Notes: generated by a model not told the origin, from the letters alone. A stretch of DNA of 64,000 nt from Paenibacillaceae bacterium GAS479 (GCA_900105225.1 LT629764.1:2931501-2995500); one strand, 5' to 3'; counted from the first letter of the stretch, positions 16,441 to 28,445 are shown. Numbers and translations: made by a program.

Positions 16441-16570
16441 ATCCGATGTAACTGGCGACGAAGTGGGACTAACCACGATGGAGCATCGGAACATACGGCC
16501 GGTCGCCTGGGCAGAGAGCATGTGCGCGAGTTTTTCGCGTGCAGAGCTCTCTTTTTCGTTTTTTGGACCA
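16441..16570 (+). ncRNA. ZTP (pfl) riboswitch with terminator
   Basis: P1 pairs CCGATG (16443-16448) with CATCGG (16484-16489). Inside lie the conserved AACTGGCGA, then GTGG-GACTAA-CCAC (16463-16476) and GGAGC. The hallmark CGCCTGGGCA at 16504-16513 can form the pseudoknot with GGCG. Directly after it, AGAGAGC...GCTCTCT with an inner GCGCGA/TCGCG helix and a T-run (to about 16565) forms an intrinsic terminator. The ZTP class senses the purine/folate stress alarmone ZMP/ZTP and turns on folate and one-carbon genes. Here it leads into ywlG and glyA. Binding of ZTP would relieve termination; this follows from the known class. Confidence 0.88.
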
Positions 16571-16796
16571 TTCTGAAGTACACTCGTCTAAAAGGGGTCC
16601 GATTCGGTATAATAGGACACGAACGAACGGAACCCTGCAAGCAATGCGAATTCACCGATCGCAAGGTCGGTGTTCGTACCCGATGGAAATACGAGAATTT
16701 CGCCCAAGGGCATTAATTCTAGTAGGAGTCCCGCTCCCCCGTCCCAAGAGGATGAACCTGGAGTTCGGGAGGGAGCTCCACGATCAGGAGGCTGGT

Positions 16797-17399
16797 ATGA
16801 TGAGGAGTGAAGCAATAGCGCCGGAGGTTATATCCGCCGGCGTAGAGGCGCTGATTCGGGAGCTGGCTGCTGAAGACCGGCTGCGGCCGGGTCAACTGCT
16901 CGTGCTGGGAGTCAGCACAAGCGAAGTGCTTGGCAAGCGAATCGGCACCGCTGGCAGCCGCCAGGCTGCTGCGGCGATCTTTAGCGGCGTTCAAAGAGCT
17001 CGTGCCGATCTCGGCTTTATTCCGGTATTTCAATGCTGCGAGCATCTTAATCGTGCTCTCGTACTGGAATGGGAAACAGCGGAGAAGCTCGGCCTGGAGC
17101 GTGTCCATGCAATTCCGGTGCCTGGCGCCGGCGGCTCTATGGCCGCTCATGCCTACCGGCATCTGAAGGATGCCTGTCTTGTCGAAGCAGTGCAGGCGCA
17201 AGCTGGCATCGATATCGGCGAGACGTTGATCGGCATGCATTTGAAGCGCGTGGCAGTGCCGGTGCGGCCATCTCTGAGAACGATCGGCGAGGCGAGAGTT
17301 ACGATGGCTTATTCCCGTCCGAAGTTGATTGGCGGGCCGCGCGCTGTTTATGAGCTGTCGCCCGAACCGTCCCCGACGGATACTGGCAGCTGCAATTGA
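16797..17399 (+). CDS. ywlG: UPF0340 / TIGR01440 family protein YwlG
   Basis: 200 aa. The ATG at 16797 follows ATCAGGAGGCTGGT; the frame extends 86 codons upstream through the riboswitch but that part cannot be coding. The core has LRPGQLLVLGVSTSEVLGKRIGT, FIPVFQCCEHLNRALVLE and VPVPGAGGSMA, all conserved in this family of unknown function. It is slightly longer than YwlG of B. subtilis (about 180 aa). The 226 nt between riboswitch terminator and start contain a possible -10 (TATAAT, 16608-16613) without a clear -35. It is in one unit with glyA, 77 bp apart, under the ZTP riboswitch. Confidence 0.88.
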   Translation: MMRSEAIAPEVISAGVEALIRELAAEDRLRPGQLLVLGVSTSEVLGKRIGTAGSRQAAAAIFSGVQRARADLGFIPVFQCCEHLNRALVLEWETAEKLGLERVHAIPVPGAGGSMAAHAYRHLKDACLVEAVQAQAGIDIGETLIGMHLKRVAVPVRPSLRTIGEARVTMAYSRPKLIGGPRAVYELSPEPSPTDTGSCN

Positions 17400-17476
17400 A
17401 CAGCTCGAGCAAGTACATTAGCAAGCGATTATTATTATGTTAAATTTCATTTATTATAGGGAGGATTTGAACAATT

Positions 17477-18724
17477 ATGGAACAACTCCGCAAGCAAGAC
17501 CCTGACGTATTGAAAGCACTTGGACTGGAACTGCAACGCCAGCGGGACAACATCGAGCTAATCGCTTCCGAGAACATCGTGAGCGAGGCTGTGCTTGAAG
17601 CGATGGGCAGCGTTTTGACGAACAAATACGCTGAAGGCTACCCGAGCAAACGTTTCTACGGCGGCTGCGAGCATGTAGACATCGTCGAGGATATTGCCCG
17701 CGAACGCGCTAAAGAGCTTTTCGGAGCTGAGCATGCCAACGTACAGCCGCATTCCGGTGCTCAAGCGAATATGGCTGTTTACCTTGCGGCGCTCCAGCCT
17801 GGCGATACTGTGCTCGGTATGAACCTGGCGCATGGCGGCCACTTGACGCATGGTAGCCCGGTCAATGCTTCCGGCCTCCTTTATAACTTCGTTGCTTACG
17901 GTGTCGAGGAAGGCAGCTTCACTATTAACTACGACGAGCTGCGTAAAGCAGCGTTTAAGCATCGTCCCCGCATGATTGTTGCTGGTGCCAGCGCGTACCC
18001 GCGCATCATCGATTTCGAAAAAATTGGTGAAATCGCCAAAGACGTTGGCGCTCTTTTCTTCGTCGACATGGCGCATATCGCTGGTCTAGTGGCGGCTGGA
18101 CTGCATCCAAGCCCGATCCCGCATGCTCATTTTGTGACGACAACAACGCACAAAACGCTGCGCGGACCACGCGGCGGCCTCATTCTGACGACAAAAGCAT
18201 GGGCGGCAGCCATCGACAAAGCCGTATTCCCTGGTTCCCAAGGCGGCCCGCTCATGCATATCATCGCTGCAAAAGCCGTTGCTTTTGGCGAAGCGTTGCA
18301 GCCTGAGTTCAAAACCTATGCTCAGAATGTTGTAAACAATGCAAAAGTGCTGTCCGAAGAGCTGATTTCCCGCGGCCATAATATCGTTTCCGGCGGTACG
18401 GACAACCACCTTATGCTGCTTGATACTCGCGGCCTTGGAATCACAGGCAAGGTAGCTGAGCATGTGCTTGATTCCGTCGGCATCACCGTTAACAAAAATG
18501 CGATTCCGTTCGATCCAACGAGCCCGTTCATCACGAGCGGTATCCGTCTCGGTACGCCAGCGGCTACAACTCGCGGCATGGATGGGGATGCGATGCGCAC
18601 CATCGCCGAAGTTATCGATATGACGCTGCGTAATCCAGAGGATGAGGCTGTTCTCGCCAAAGCTACCGGAATCGTGCGTGAGCTAACTTCGCGTTACCCG
18701 CTTTACACCGAAATGAAGTACTAG
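17477..18724 (+). CDS. glyA: Serine hydroxymethyltransferase
   Basis: 415 aa, ATG behind GGGAGGATTTGAACAATT. Interconverts serine and glycine while loading tetrahydrofolate with one carbon, the main source of one-carbon units for purines, thymidylate and methionine. The PLP lysine is Lys226 in [11 protein letters not shown]; other family blocks are [33 protein letters not shown] and [14 protein letters not shown]. Length is normal. The upstream ZTP riboswitch fits its role in purine and folate supply. A terminator follows. Confidence 0.97.
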   Translation: MEQLRKQDPDVLKALGLELQRQRDNIELIASENIVSEAVLEAMGSVLTNKYAEGYPSKRFYGGCEHVDIVEDIARERAKELFGAEHANVQPHSGAQANMAVYLAALQPGDTVLGMNLAHGGHLTHGSPVNASGLLYNFVAYGVEEGSFTINYDELRKAAFKHRPRMIVAGASAYPRIIDFEKIGEIAKDVGALFFVDMAHIAGLVAAGLHPSPIPHAHFVTTTTHKTLRGPRGGLILTTKAWAAAIDKAVFPGSQGGPLMHIIAAKAVAFGEALQPEFKTYAQNVVNNAKVLSEELISRGHNIVSGGTDNHLMLLDTRGLGITGKVAEHVLDSVGITVNKNAIPFDPTSPFITSGIRLGTPAATTRGMDGDAMRTIAEVIDMTLRNPEDEAVLAKATGIVRELTSRYPLYTEMKY

Positions 18725-18740
18725 AACCTTAACCTAACGG

Positions 18741-18781
18741 GCCCCAGCTAATGCCGCAATGCGGCATCAACTGGGGCTTTG
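18741..18781 (+). terminator. Terminator after glyA
   Basis: Two stacked helices: GCCCCAG with CTGGGGC and ATGCCGC with GCGGCAT, followed by TTTG. Arms span 18741-18778. Confidence 0.75.
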
Positions 18782-18890
18782 CCGCGCATGTGCAGGTTGC
18801 GAACGGAAGCCAGCATGAAGCAACAAGAGACCTCAAACGGCTCTCTTTTCCCTGCCAGTGACAATGCTTGATGCGCCGCCCGGAAGGGAA

Positions 18891-18899
18891 TGCTATAAT
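18891..18899 (+). promoter_or_regulatory. Extended -10 promoter for upp
   Basis: TGC-TATAAT (18891-18899). A TTGATG at 18868-18873 is 20 bp away, too far for a good -35. No anti-terminator structure for PyrR control was recognised. Confidence 0.5.
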
Positions 18900-18939
18900 A
18901 GGTTGGCAAATTCAAGTGAAATTCAGGAGGGCAACCCCC

Positions 18940-19572
18940 ATGAGCAGCAAACTGGTCATCTGCGACCATCCACTAATTCAGCACAAGCTGACGTTTATCC
19001 GCGACAAGGACACCAAGACAAAAGACTTCCGCGAGCTTGTCGACGAGGTTGCAACCTTGATGGCATACGAAATCACACGGAACATGCCTCTGGACACGAT
19101 TTCGGTGGAAACACCAGTCGCCACGGCAAAATCCAAAGTGCTTTCGGGCCGTATGCTGGGCATCGTGCCGATTTTGCGCGCAGGCCTTGGCATGGTCGAC
19201 GGCATCCTCAAACTGATTCCTGCCGCCAAGGTAGGCCATATCGGACTTTCGCGAGACCACGAAACTCTGCAACCAAGTGAATATTACATCAATCTGCCTA
19301 CGGACGCGACGGAGCGTCTGCTGATCGTTGTTGATCCGATGCTGGCGACCGGAGGTTCGGCGAACGCCGCCATCGACTCTTTGAAAAAGCGCGGCTGCAC
19401 CCAGATCAAGCTGATGGTGCTGATTGCTTCGCCTGAAGGCGTGAGCGCCGTACAGAAGGCCCATCCAGACGTAGATATCTATGCGGCTGGCGTTGACGAG
19501 AAGTTGGATGAGAAGGGTTATATCGTCCCGGGATTGGGAGATGCCGGAGACCGGATGTTCGGCACTAAGTAA
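18940..19572 (+). CDS. upp: Uracil phosphoribosyltransferase
   Basis: 210 aa. The start is the ATG at 18940, nine bases after CAGGAGG; a longer frame from 18868 overlaps the promoter. Converts uracil and PRPP into UMP in pyrimidine salvage. The PRPP-binding motif [17 protein letters not shown] and the uracil-binding C-terminal [13 protein letters not shown] are intact. The length matches the family (about 209 aa). Placement between glyA and wecB/atp is shared with many Bacillales. Confidence 0.97.
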   Translation: MSSKLVICDHPLIQHKLTFIRDKDTKTKDFRELVDEVATLMAYEITRNMPLDTISVETPVATAKSKVLSGRMLGIVPILRAGLGMVDGILKLIPAAKVGHIGLSRDHETLQPSEYYINLPTDATERLLIVVDPMLATGGSANAAIDSLKKRGCTQIKLMVLIASPEGVSAVQKAHPDVDIYAAGVDEKLDEKGYIVPGLGDAGDRMFGTK

Positions 19573-19607
19573 GAGCCGAATAACTCAGGATAGGGGAGAT
19601 TAAGGAT

Positions 19608-20753
19608 TTGGAAAAGCTTAAAGTGATGACCATTTTCGGAACCCGACCGGAGGCAGTTAAGATGGCTCCGCTCGTGCTTGAGCTGCAGAAGCACCCGGAG
19701 CAGATTCAGTCTATCGTCTGTGTAACGGCCCAGCATCGCCAGATGCTTGACCAGGTGCTGGAGCTGTTCCGCATTAAGCCCGATTATGATCTCAATGTGA
19801 TGAAGGATCGCCAGACGCTGACAGAAACGACGGTGCGCGTGCTTGAAGGACTGGAGCCAGTGCTCCGCGAGGCGGCGCCGGACATCGTGCTCGTGCATGG
19901 TGATACACAAACAACGTTCCTGGCCAGTTATGCTTCTTTCTTGCAGCAGATTCAGGTTGGTCATGTGGAAGCGGGACTGCGTACATGGAACAAGATGTCG
20001 CCATATCCGGAAGAGATGAACCGTCAGCTGGCGGGCGTGCTTTCGGATGTGCATTTTGCTCCTACGAACTGGTCGGCTGACAATCTCCGTAAAGAAAATA
20101 AATCGGATTCCACGATCTACGTGACCGGTAATACGGCAACGGATGTGTTCCAGTATACGGTGGACCCTGCGTTTACCCACCCGATGCTGGAATGGGCGGC
20201 AGGACGCCGCCTCATTCTGATGACGGCTCACCGCCGCGAGTCGCTCGGCGAGCCGCATCGCAACATTTTCCGCGCTGTGAAGCGCATCGCCGATGAATTC
20301 GAAGACATCGCGATTGTGTATGCCGTGCATCCTAATCCCGCTGTGCGCGAACCGGCGCAGGAGATTTTGGGTAATCATCCGCGCATCCAATTAATCGAGC
20401 CGCTCGACGTATTCGAGTTCCACAATTTTTATCCTCACGCTTACATGATCCTAACGGATTCCGGCGGCATGCAGGAAGAGGCTCCGTCCTTCGGCGTGCC
20501 TACGCTCGTGCTGCGCGATACGACTGAGCGTCCAGAAGGTATTGAAGCGGGTACGCTGGAGCTCGTCGGTACAGACGAGACTCGCGTCTATGATCGGGCG
20601 CGCGCATTGCTGAGCGACAGGGAGACGTACGAGCGGATGAGTCAGGCTGCGAATCCATATGGAGACGGAGCCGCTTCAGAGCGTATCGTACGGGCGATCC
20701 TGCATCATTTTGGCCGAGGCGACAGGCCTGAAGCGTTCACACAACGTTCATAG
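19608..20753 (+). CDS. wecB: UDP-N-acetylglucosamine 2-epimerase
   Basis: 381 aa, TTG start nine bases after GGGGAG. Interconverts UDP-GlcNAc and UDP-ManNAc for wall teichoic acid or secondary wall polymer. The N terminus KVMTIFGTRPEAVKMAPLV, the HGDTQTTF motif, HVEAGLRT, the TAHRRES motif and the C-terminal TDSGGMQEEAPSFGVPTLVLR with its catalytic and substrate residues are all present. It supplies the ManNAc donor used by the WecG/TagA transferase encoded at 58892. The order upp-wecB-atp is seen in other Bacillales. Confidence 0.95.
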   Translation: MEKLKVMTIFGTRPEAVKMAPLVLELQKHPEQIQSIVCVTAQHRQMLDQVLELFRIKPDYDLNVMKDRQTLTETTVRVLEGLEPVLREAAPDIVLVHGDTQTTFLASYASFLQQIQVGHVEAGLRTWNKMSPYPEEMNRQLAGVLSDVHFAPTNWSADNLRKENKSDSTIYVTGNTATDVFQYTVDPAFTHPMLEWAAGRRLILMTAHRRESLGEPHRNIFRAVKRIADEFEDIAIVYAVHPNPAVREPAQEILGNHPRIQLIEPLDVFEFHNFYPHAYMILTDSGGMQEEAPSFGVPTLVLRDTTERPEGIEAGTLELVGTDETRVYDRARALLSDRETYERMSQAANPYGDGAASERIVRAILHHFGRGDRPEAFTQRS

Positions 20754-20885
20754 TTATGGCGGGAGGAGCGGCAACTCCAACAACGACACAGCATACAGTT
20801 CTACTGTACGGTTTGGAAGTGCGGCAAATCCCGTCATTTCAAGGTTTTTTATCACAAGTTCTTCGAAAGTTTGCTATTATCAAAA

Positions 20886-20915
20886 TTGACAAACCTTCAA
20901 CGGCTTGGATAAAAT
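20886..20915 (+). promoter_or_regulatory. Promoter of the ATP synthase operon
   Basis: TTGACA (20886-20891), 18-bp spacer, TAAAAT (20910-20915), 25 bp before the first atp start codon. Confidence 0.6.
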
Positions 20916-20939
20916 AATGAAGGTTGATTGGGGACACTC

Positions 20940-21161
20940 ATGACCAAAAAGAGCAAGGGGGATGACCCGCTGAAGGCGCTTGCGCTTGTCGGCGCTCTCG
21001 GAATCGATGTGGCGGTCTGTACACTGATCGGCTACTGGCTGGGAGCAAGGTTTGGAGGAACTCCGGGATGGACCATCGCGGGGGTTTTGACAGGGCTTGC
21101 GGTCGGAATCGTCTCGGTCGTCTTCATTGTCAGAAAGGTTTTGGAGGACAGCAATGAATGA
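20940..21161 (+). CDS. atpZ: AtpZ-type small membrane protein of the ATP synthase operon
   Basis: 73 aa; the ATG at 20940 follows GGGGACACTC. It has two hydrophobic helices (about 15-37 and 46-68) separated by GARFGGTPG, the AtpZ/AtpI signature of small proteins encoded first in F-ATPase operons. Related proteins help assembly or Mg uptake. It overlaps the next gene by 8 nt, so the two are translationally coupled. Confidence 0.78.
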   Translation: MTKKSKGDDPLKALALVGALGIDVAVCTLIGYWLGARFGGTPGWTIAGVLTGLAVGIVSVVFIVRKVLEDSNE

Positions 21162-21534
21162 AGTGCTTAAGATGACCAAGTCAGCCATTCTGCTGCTCTT
21201 AGCCCTCTGTTTGCTGCTCTGGGCTCTATTGCCGGACTGGCGCACAGTGGCTGTTGGCTGCATGCTTGGTATCGCTGCAGGATCGTTCAACACCTTTCTC
21301 CTGCGCAGGCGAGTGGAGTGGATTGGTGTTATGGCTCAAGGGGACAAGCCCAAAAAAGCCAGCATGGGTATGGCCGGGAGGCTAGCGACGGTGTTGTTTG
21401 CTGTCATGATTGCTTACCGCTATCCCGAGTACGTCAGCCTTCCAGCTACACTAGCTTCATGTTTTGCGGTGCCTTTTGTCATACTGGTATGCGCTTTCTT
21501 CATGCTTCGCCGACAACGCAGTGGAAAGGGGTGA
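21154..21534 (+). CDS. atpI: ATP synthase subunit I
   Basis: 126 aa, ATG at 21154 after TTGGAGGACAGCA. Four hydrophobic helices (about 8-25, 31-50, 72-90, 95-115) and the LLRRRVEWIG loop fit AtpI, the chaperone that helps assemble the c-ring. The stop is 10 nt before the atpB start. Confidence 0.82.
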   Translation: MNEVLKMTKSAILLLLALCLLLWALLPDWRTVAVGCMLGIAAGSFNTFLLRRRVEWIGVMAQGDKPKKASMGMAGRLATVLFAVMIAYRYPEYVSLPATLASCFAVPFVILVCAFFMLRRQRSGKG

Positions 21535-21544
21535 AACAAAAGGT

Positions 21545-22312
21545 ATGCATTATTTTCCAATATACACCTGGAATGGAATTGAGTTTGATCTCTCAGCGCT
21601 TCTCGCAATAACCGTTTCGGCGATTTTGACCTTTGCACTGGTCAAGCTGCTGACGCTTAAGCTGTCGGTTGCTAATCCATCTAAGACTCAGAATTTCATG
21701 GAGTGGGCAGTAGACTTCGTGCATTCGACGATTGCCAGCGCGATGCCGCTGAACAAGGTTCGCCCTTATATGTCACTAGGGCTGACGCTGATTCTGTTCA
21801 TCCTCATCTCCAACCTAGTTGGACTGCCGCTTAATATCGTTACTTATGTCCACGAACCAATGTTTAACATTACGCAAGCAATGTTGGATAAGTACGCTGC
21901 AGAAGGCGGACATGCTGAGATGGCATGGTGGAAATCTCCAACTGCGGACTTGTCCGTTACGTCTGGGCTCGCACTCATCGTATTCGTTATTGTCCATTTC
22001 CTGGGCATGAAGCAGAATACGAAGCATTATTTCCAGCATTACTTCAAGCCGTTCTGGTTCTTCTTCCCGCTCAATCTTATCGAGACGATCGCGAAGCCGG
22101 TTACGCTGGCGCTCCGTCTTTTCGCCAACATTTTTGCGGGCGAGGTACTGATCGCCACGATCCTTATGCTTGGGGTCTATGGTACGCCATTCATGATTGC
22201 ATGGCAGGGCTTCAGTATTTTCGTAGGCGCCATTCAGGCGTTCCTGTTCACCATCCTCACTATGGTTTACATCTCGCAAGCCGCCATCCATGATGATGAC
22301 GGGGCGCATTAA
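21545..22312 (+). CDS. atpB: ATP synthase subunit a
   Basis: 255 aa. The ATG at 21545 follows GAAAGGGGTGAAACAAAAGG; the frame upstream lies within atpI. Subunit a forms the two proton half-channels beside the c-ring. The essential arginine is in PVTLALRLFANIFAGE, and the C-terminal helix ending FTILTMVYISQAAIH is typical. There are five to six membrane helices. Confidence 0.95.
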   Translation: MHYFPIYTWNGIEFDLSALLAITVSAILTFALVKLLTLKLSVANPSKTQNFMEWAVDFVHSTIASAMPLNKVRPYMSLGLTLILFILISNLVGLPLNIVTYVHEPMFNITQAMLDKYAAEGGHAEMAWWKSPTADLSVTSGLALIVFVIVHFLGMKQNTKHYFQHYFKPFWFFFPLNLIETIAKPVTLALRLFANIFAGEVLIATILMLGVYGTPFMIAWQGFSIFVGAIQAFLFTILTMVYISQAAIHDDDGAH

Positions 22313-22409
22313 TCCACAGTAATTCATGCTGAAGCGAAGCAGTCCGCTGGTTCGTTCGGTGGTTCAAATATCTTACACATTAATTACCCAATTTAGAGGA
22401 GGATTTTAA

Positions 22410-22628
<219 letters not shown>

Positions 22629-22655
22629 TATTTGTTACACATTGACCTAGTACGT

Positions 22656-22689
22656 ATGGCGGGGAAGGCCTAATTGCCCTCCGCGCCAT
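22656..22689 (+). other. Hairpin between atpE and atpF
   Basis: Arms 22656-22669 and 22676-22689 pair at 12 of 14 positions around a 6-nt loop, followed by CGTTTT. It may partly stop transcription or protect the 3' end of an atpE transcript. Confidence 0.55.
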
Positions 22690-22733
22690 CGTTTTAATTG
22701 AGTGTTTGAAGTGCATGTGAAAGGAGTGCCGTT

Positions 22734-23213
22734 ATGGATTGGAAATGGACGTCTTTTGTATACGCAATGGGTGCATTTATCATTCTCTACTGGCTCATGA
22801 GCCGGTACGCATTCAAGCCGCTTTTCGCCGTTATGGAGCAGCGTCGCCAAATGGTGCTTGAGCAAATGAACGCGGCCGAGAACAGCCGTAAAGAAGCTTC
22901 CGCCGAAATGGAAGCCCAGAAACAAGCGCTGGCTCAAGCCCGCCAAGAAGCCAACGAGATTATCGAGAAGGCTCGCGTTACCAGCACGAAGCAGGCCGAC
23001 AACATCGTCGACACCGCTCGTTCGGAAGCAACTCGTCTGAAGGACGAGGCTGTACGCGACATCGAAAGCGAGAAAAACAAAGCCATCGCATCCCTGCGCA
23101 GCGAAGTTGGCAGCATCTCCGTCGCAATTGCCTCCAAAATTGTGGAGAAACAAATCGACGAGAAATCGCAAGAGCAGATTGTGGATAACTACCTGAAAGA
23201 AGTCAGCAAATGA
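22734..23213 (+). CDS. atpF: ATP synthase subunit b
   Basis: 159 aa, ATG after GAAAGGAGTGCCGTT. One N-terminal membrane helix (about 6-22) is followed by a long charged coiled coil (about 30-140) rich in Ala, Glu, Lys and Arg, the peripheral stalk linking Fo to F1. Only one b-type gene is present, so the enzyme should have a homodimeric stalk. The stop overlaps the atpH start by 4 nt. Confidence 0.95.
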   Translation: MDWKWTSFVYAMGAFIILYWLMSRYAFKPLFAVMEQRRQMVLEQMNAAENSRKEASAEMEAQKQALAQARQEANEIIEKARVTSTKQADNIVDTARSEATRLKDEAVRDIESEKNKAIASLRSEVGSISVAIASKIVEKQIDEKSQEQIVDNYLKEVSK

Positions 23214-23758
23214 GCCGCGAAACCGTCATCGCGAAAAGATATGCGCAGGCGCTGTACGAAGTTGCGGGCAAACAGGGCGTTGTCTCGGATGTCCGCCAGC
23301 AGTTGCAGCTCGTGTCGGAAGCTTTGACCTCCGATGCTGATGTGCAGCGTTTCCTGGCGACACCGGGCATTGAGACTCAGGTTAAGATCGAACTGATCAA
23401 AAAAGCGATCGGGGACCGCGTGTCCTCTATTGTTCTGAATACCGTCACGGTGCTCATCGAACGCGGCCGCTACTCGGCTTTGAGCAGCGTGTATGAAGCT
23501 TACAGCCGGATCGCCGACGAGGCTTCCGGTGAATCCCGCGCCACGATTTTCACGGCGCTTCCGCTGCAGGCGGCCGAGCTTTCCAAGGTCGTGCAGCAGT
23601 TCAGCGTCATTTCGGGCAAGCGGATTATCGGCGAGCAGGTCGTGGATTCTTCCCTGATCGGCGGCGTCAAGGTCCGTATCGGAGACAAGATTTATGACGG
23701 CTCCCTCTCCGGCAAGCTGGAGCGGCTGAGCAAGCAAATGAATTCCCAAGCACTGTAG
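23210..23758 (+). CDS. atpH: ATP synthase subunit delta
   Basis: 182 aa, ATG overlapping the atpF stop. N terminus SRETVIAKRYAQALYEVA and the C-terminal IIGEQVVDSSLIGGVKVRIGD are the delta/OSCP blocks. The subunit joins the b dimer to the top of the alpha3beta3 head. Length is normal. Confidence 0.95.
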   Translation: MSRETVIAKRYAQALYEVAGKQGVVSDVRQQLQLVSEALTSDADVQRFLATPGIETQVKIELIKKAIGDRVSSIVLNTVTVLIERGRYSALSSVYEAYSRIADEASGESRATIFTALPLQAAELSKVVQQFSVISGKRIIGEQVVDSSLIGGVKVRIGDKIYDGSLSGKLERLSKQMNSQAL

Positions 23759-25288
<1,530 letters not shown>

Positions 25289-25307
25289 TAGCTTGGAACG
25301 ATGATGC

Positions 25308-25340
25308 CGGCCCCTGCGCCCATGGCGGGAGCAGGGGCCG
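25308..25340 (+). other. Hairpin between atpA and atpG
   Basis: Perfect 10-bp GC-rich stem CGGCCCCTGC (25308-25317) with GCAGGGGCCG (25331-25340), 13-nt loop, followed by AAAAG rather than T. It ends 22 nt before the atpG start. It may act as an mRNA processing or stability element. Confidence 0.55.
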
Positions 25341-25362
25341 AAAAGTAAGGTGGTGACAACAA

Positions 25363-26223
25363 ATGGCTAAAGGCATGCGCGAGATAAAACGCTCGATTAA
25401 GAGCAAGCAAAACATGAAGCAAATTACCAAAGCGATGGAAATGGTCGCTGCGGCGAAGCTTCGCCGTGCGCAGGAGGCTGCTCTCTCGGCTCGCCCCTAC
25501 ACGGACAAAATCCGCGAGGTTGTATCCAGCATTGCAGCCGGTTCTGGCAACATCAAGCATCCGATGCTCCAGAAGCGCGAGGTGAAAAAGACAGCTTACC
25601 TGATCATCACCTCCGATCGCGGCCTGGCAGGCGGTTACAACATCAACGTGCTCCGCAAGCTGATGAGCACCATCGCCGAAAATCACCGTTCCAAGGATGA
25701 GTACGAGATCCTGGTGGTTGGACGCAAGGGCACGGCATATCTGAATCGCCGTAACATCAGCATCGCCGAGGAAGTGACCGGCATTGCCGACGCTCCTAAA
25801 TATGGCGATATTAAGCCGGTTGCCTACAAAGCGGTTCAAGGTTTTGAGGATGGCCGTTACGATGAGGTCTATATTATTTATAACCGCTTCGTGAATGCTT
25901 TGTCCCAGATTCCGACTCTCAAGAAACTGCTTCCGCTTGCAACGGATGAGTTCAAAGGCTCTGCGACACAGTACGAATATGAGCCGGACGCTGAGTCCGT
26001 GCTGAGCGTACTGCTTCCCAAATACGCCGAGACCGTCATTTACAGCGCGATTCTTGAGGGCAAGGCCAGCGAGTTCGGTGCCCGTATGACGGCCATGGGC
26101 AACGCGACCAAAAACGCCACGAAGATGATCGGCGAATTGACGCTGACCTACAACCGTGCGCGGCAAGCTGCGATTACGCAAGAAATTGCCGAAATCGTCG
26201 GCGGCGCGAACGCTCAAGGCTAA
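25363..26223 (+). CDS. atpG: ATP synthase subunit gamma
   Basis: 286 aa, ATG after AAGGTGGTGACAACAA. The rotating central shaft: the N-terminal helix MREIKRSIKSKQNMKQITKA and the C-terminal helix ending YNRARQAAITQEIAEIVGGA form the coiled coil inside the head. The ITSDRGLAGGYN loop is conserved. Length is normal. Confidence 0.96.
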   Translation: MAKGMREIKRSIKSKQNMKQITKAMEMVAAAKLRRAQEAALSARPYTDKIREVVSSIAAGSGNIKHPMLQKREVKKTAYLIITSDRGLAGGYNINVLRKLMSTIAENHRSKDEYEILVVGRKGTAYLNRRNISIAEEVTGIADAPKYGDIKPVAYKAVQGFEDGRYDEVYIIYNRFVNALSQIPTLKKLLPLATDEFKGSATQYEYEPDAESVLSVLLPKYAETVIYSAILEGKASEFGARMTAMGNATKNATKMIGELTLTYNRARQAAITQEIAEIVGGANAQG

Positions 26224-27764
<1,541 letters not shown>

Positions 27765-27788
27765 TCCTCGGCGGATGGAGGTATCGGT

Positions 27789-28184
27789 ATGAGCACCTTA
27801 CTGCTTGAAATTGTAACCCCTGAGCGTACGGTCTACGCCAAGGATGTCAATATGGTCATCCTGCGCGGCGTTGAAGGCGAGATGGGCATTTTGCCTAATC
27901 ACGTGCCGTTGGTAACCCCGCTCAAAATCGCTGCTGTAGTAGCAAAAATTGGTGGCAAGGAAGAGCGTATCGCCGTTAGCGGCGGTTTCGCTGAAGTCCG
28001 CCACGAGAAGGTCGTTATTCTTGCCGAAAGCGCTGAGCTGCCGGGAGAGATCGATGTTGATCGTGCGCAGCTTGCCAAGAAGCGTGCCGAAGACCGCCTG
28101 CGCGGCCGTAAAGACGATGCGGACTTCCGCCGCGCCGAGATGGCCCTGCAGCGTGCTATGAACCGGATCAACCTTCACGGTTAA
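27789..28184 (+). CDS. atpC: ATP synthase subunit epsilon
   Basis: 131 aa, ATG after GGATGGAGGTATCGGT. N-terminal beta-sandwich with GVEGEMGILPNHVPLVTPL; C-terminal helical hairpin (about 90-131) ends RAMNRINLHG. The helices regulate hydrolysis in this family. It is the last gene of the operon and is followed by a terminator. Confidence 0.95.
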   Translation: MSTLLLEIVTPERTVYAKDVNMVILRGVEGEMGILPNHVPLVTPLKIAAVVAKIGGKEERIAVSGGFAEVRHEKVVILAESAELPGEIDVDRAQLAKKRAEDRLRGRKDDADFRRAEMALQRAMNRINLHG

Positions 28185-28198
28185 TCCAAGCATGCTTA

Positions 28199-28238
28199 AC
28201 AGCTCTGTTGTCCATTGGGGACAGCAGGGCTGTTTTTT
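28199..28238 (+). terminator. Terminator of the ATP synthase operon
   Basis: Fifteen-bp stem with two G-U pairs (ACAGCTCTGTTGTCC with GGACAGCAGGGCTGT), short loop, then TTTTTT. It begins 15 nt after the atpC stop. Confidence 0.85.
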
Positions 28239-28333
28239 GTTTTTCTGCGAAAGCTCCTATTGTATAGCTCATCCGGTGATAGGCAGATTGAGAAGCCAAA
28301 GCGATTTCGTTAGGGCAGTTTCTTTTACCGAGC

Positions 28334-28445
28334 TGTGGATTAAAAGCGCTTGGGAAAAAGTTGTTCACAAAATAGATGTCTGTGGATAAGTTGTGAGCAA
28401 CAAAGGTGAATTCTGTGCACAACCCTGTTGATAAGCTGTGGGTAA
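28334..28445. other. DnaA-box cluster
   Basis: Seven 9-mers related to the DnaA box TGTGGATAA lie within 112 bp. They are TGTGGATTA 28334-28342; TTGTTCACA (opposite strand) 28361-28369; TGTGGATAA, perfect, 28381-28389; TGTGAGCAA 28392-28400; TGTGCACAA 28414-28422; TGTTGATAA 28426-28434; TGTGGGTAA 28437-28445. Six point the same way. Such clusters away from the origin are known in B. subtilis as DnaA-titrating or regulatory sites. The region is non-coding, lies after the atp terminator, and is followed by the PHP phosphatase gene. Whether DnaA binds it is inference. Confidence 0.7.

Noticed and set aside
16441-16515. Reading the glyA-linked leader as a glycine or THF riboswitch
   Set aside because: The conserved AACTGGCGA, GTGG-loop-CCAC and CGCCTGGGC blocks belong to the ZTP class.
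16539-16796. Upstream extension of ywlG
   Set aside because: It runs through the riboswitch terminator; the AGGAGG site before 16797 sets the start.
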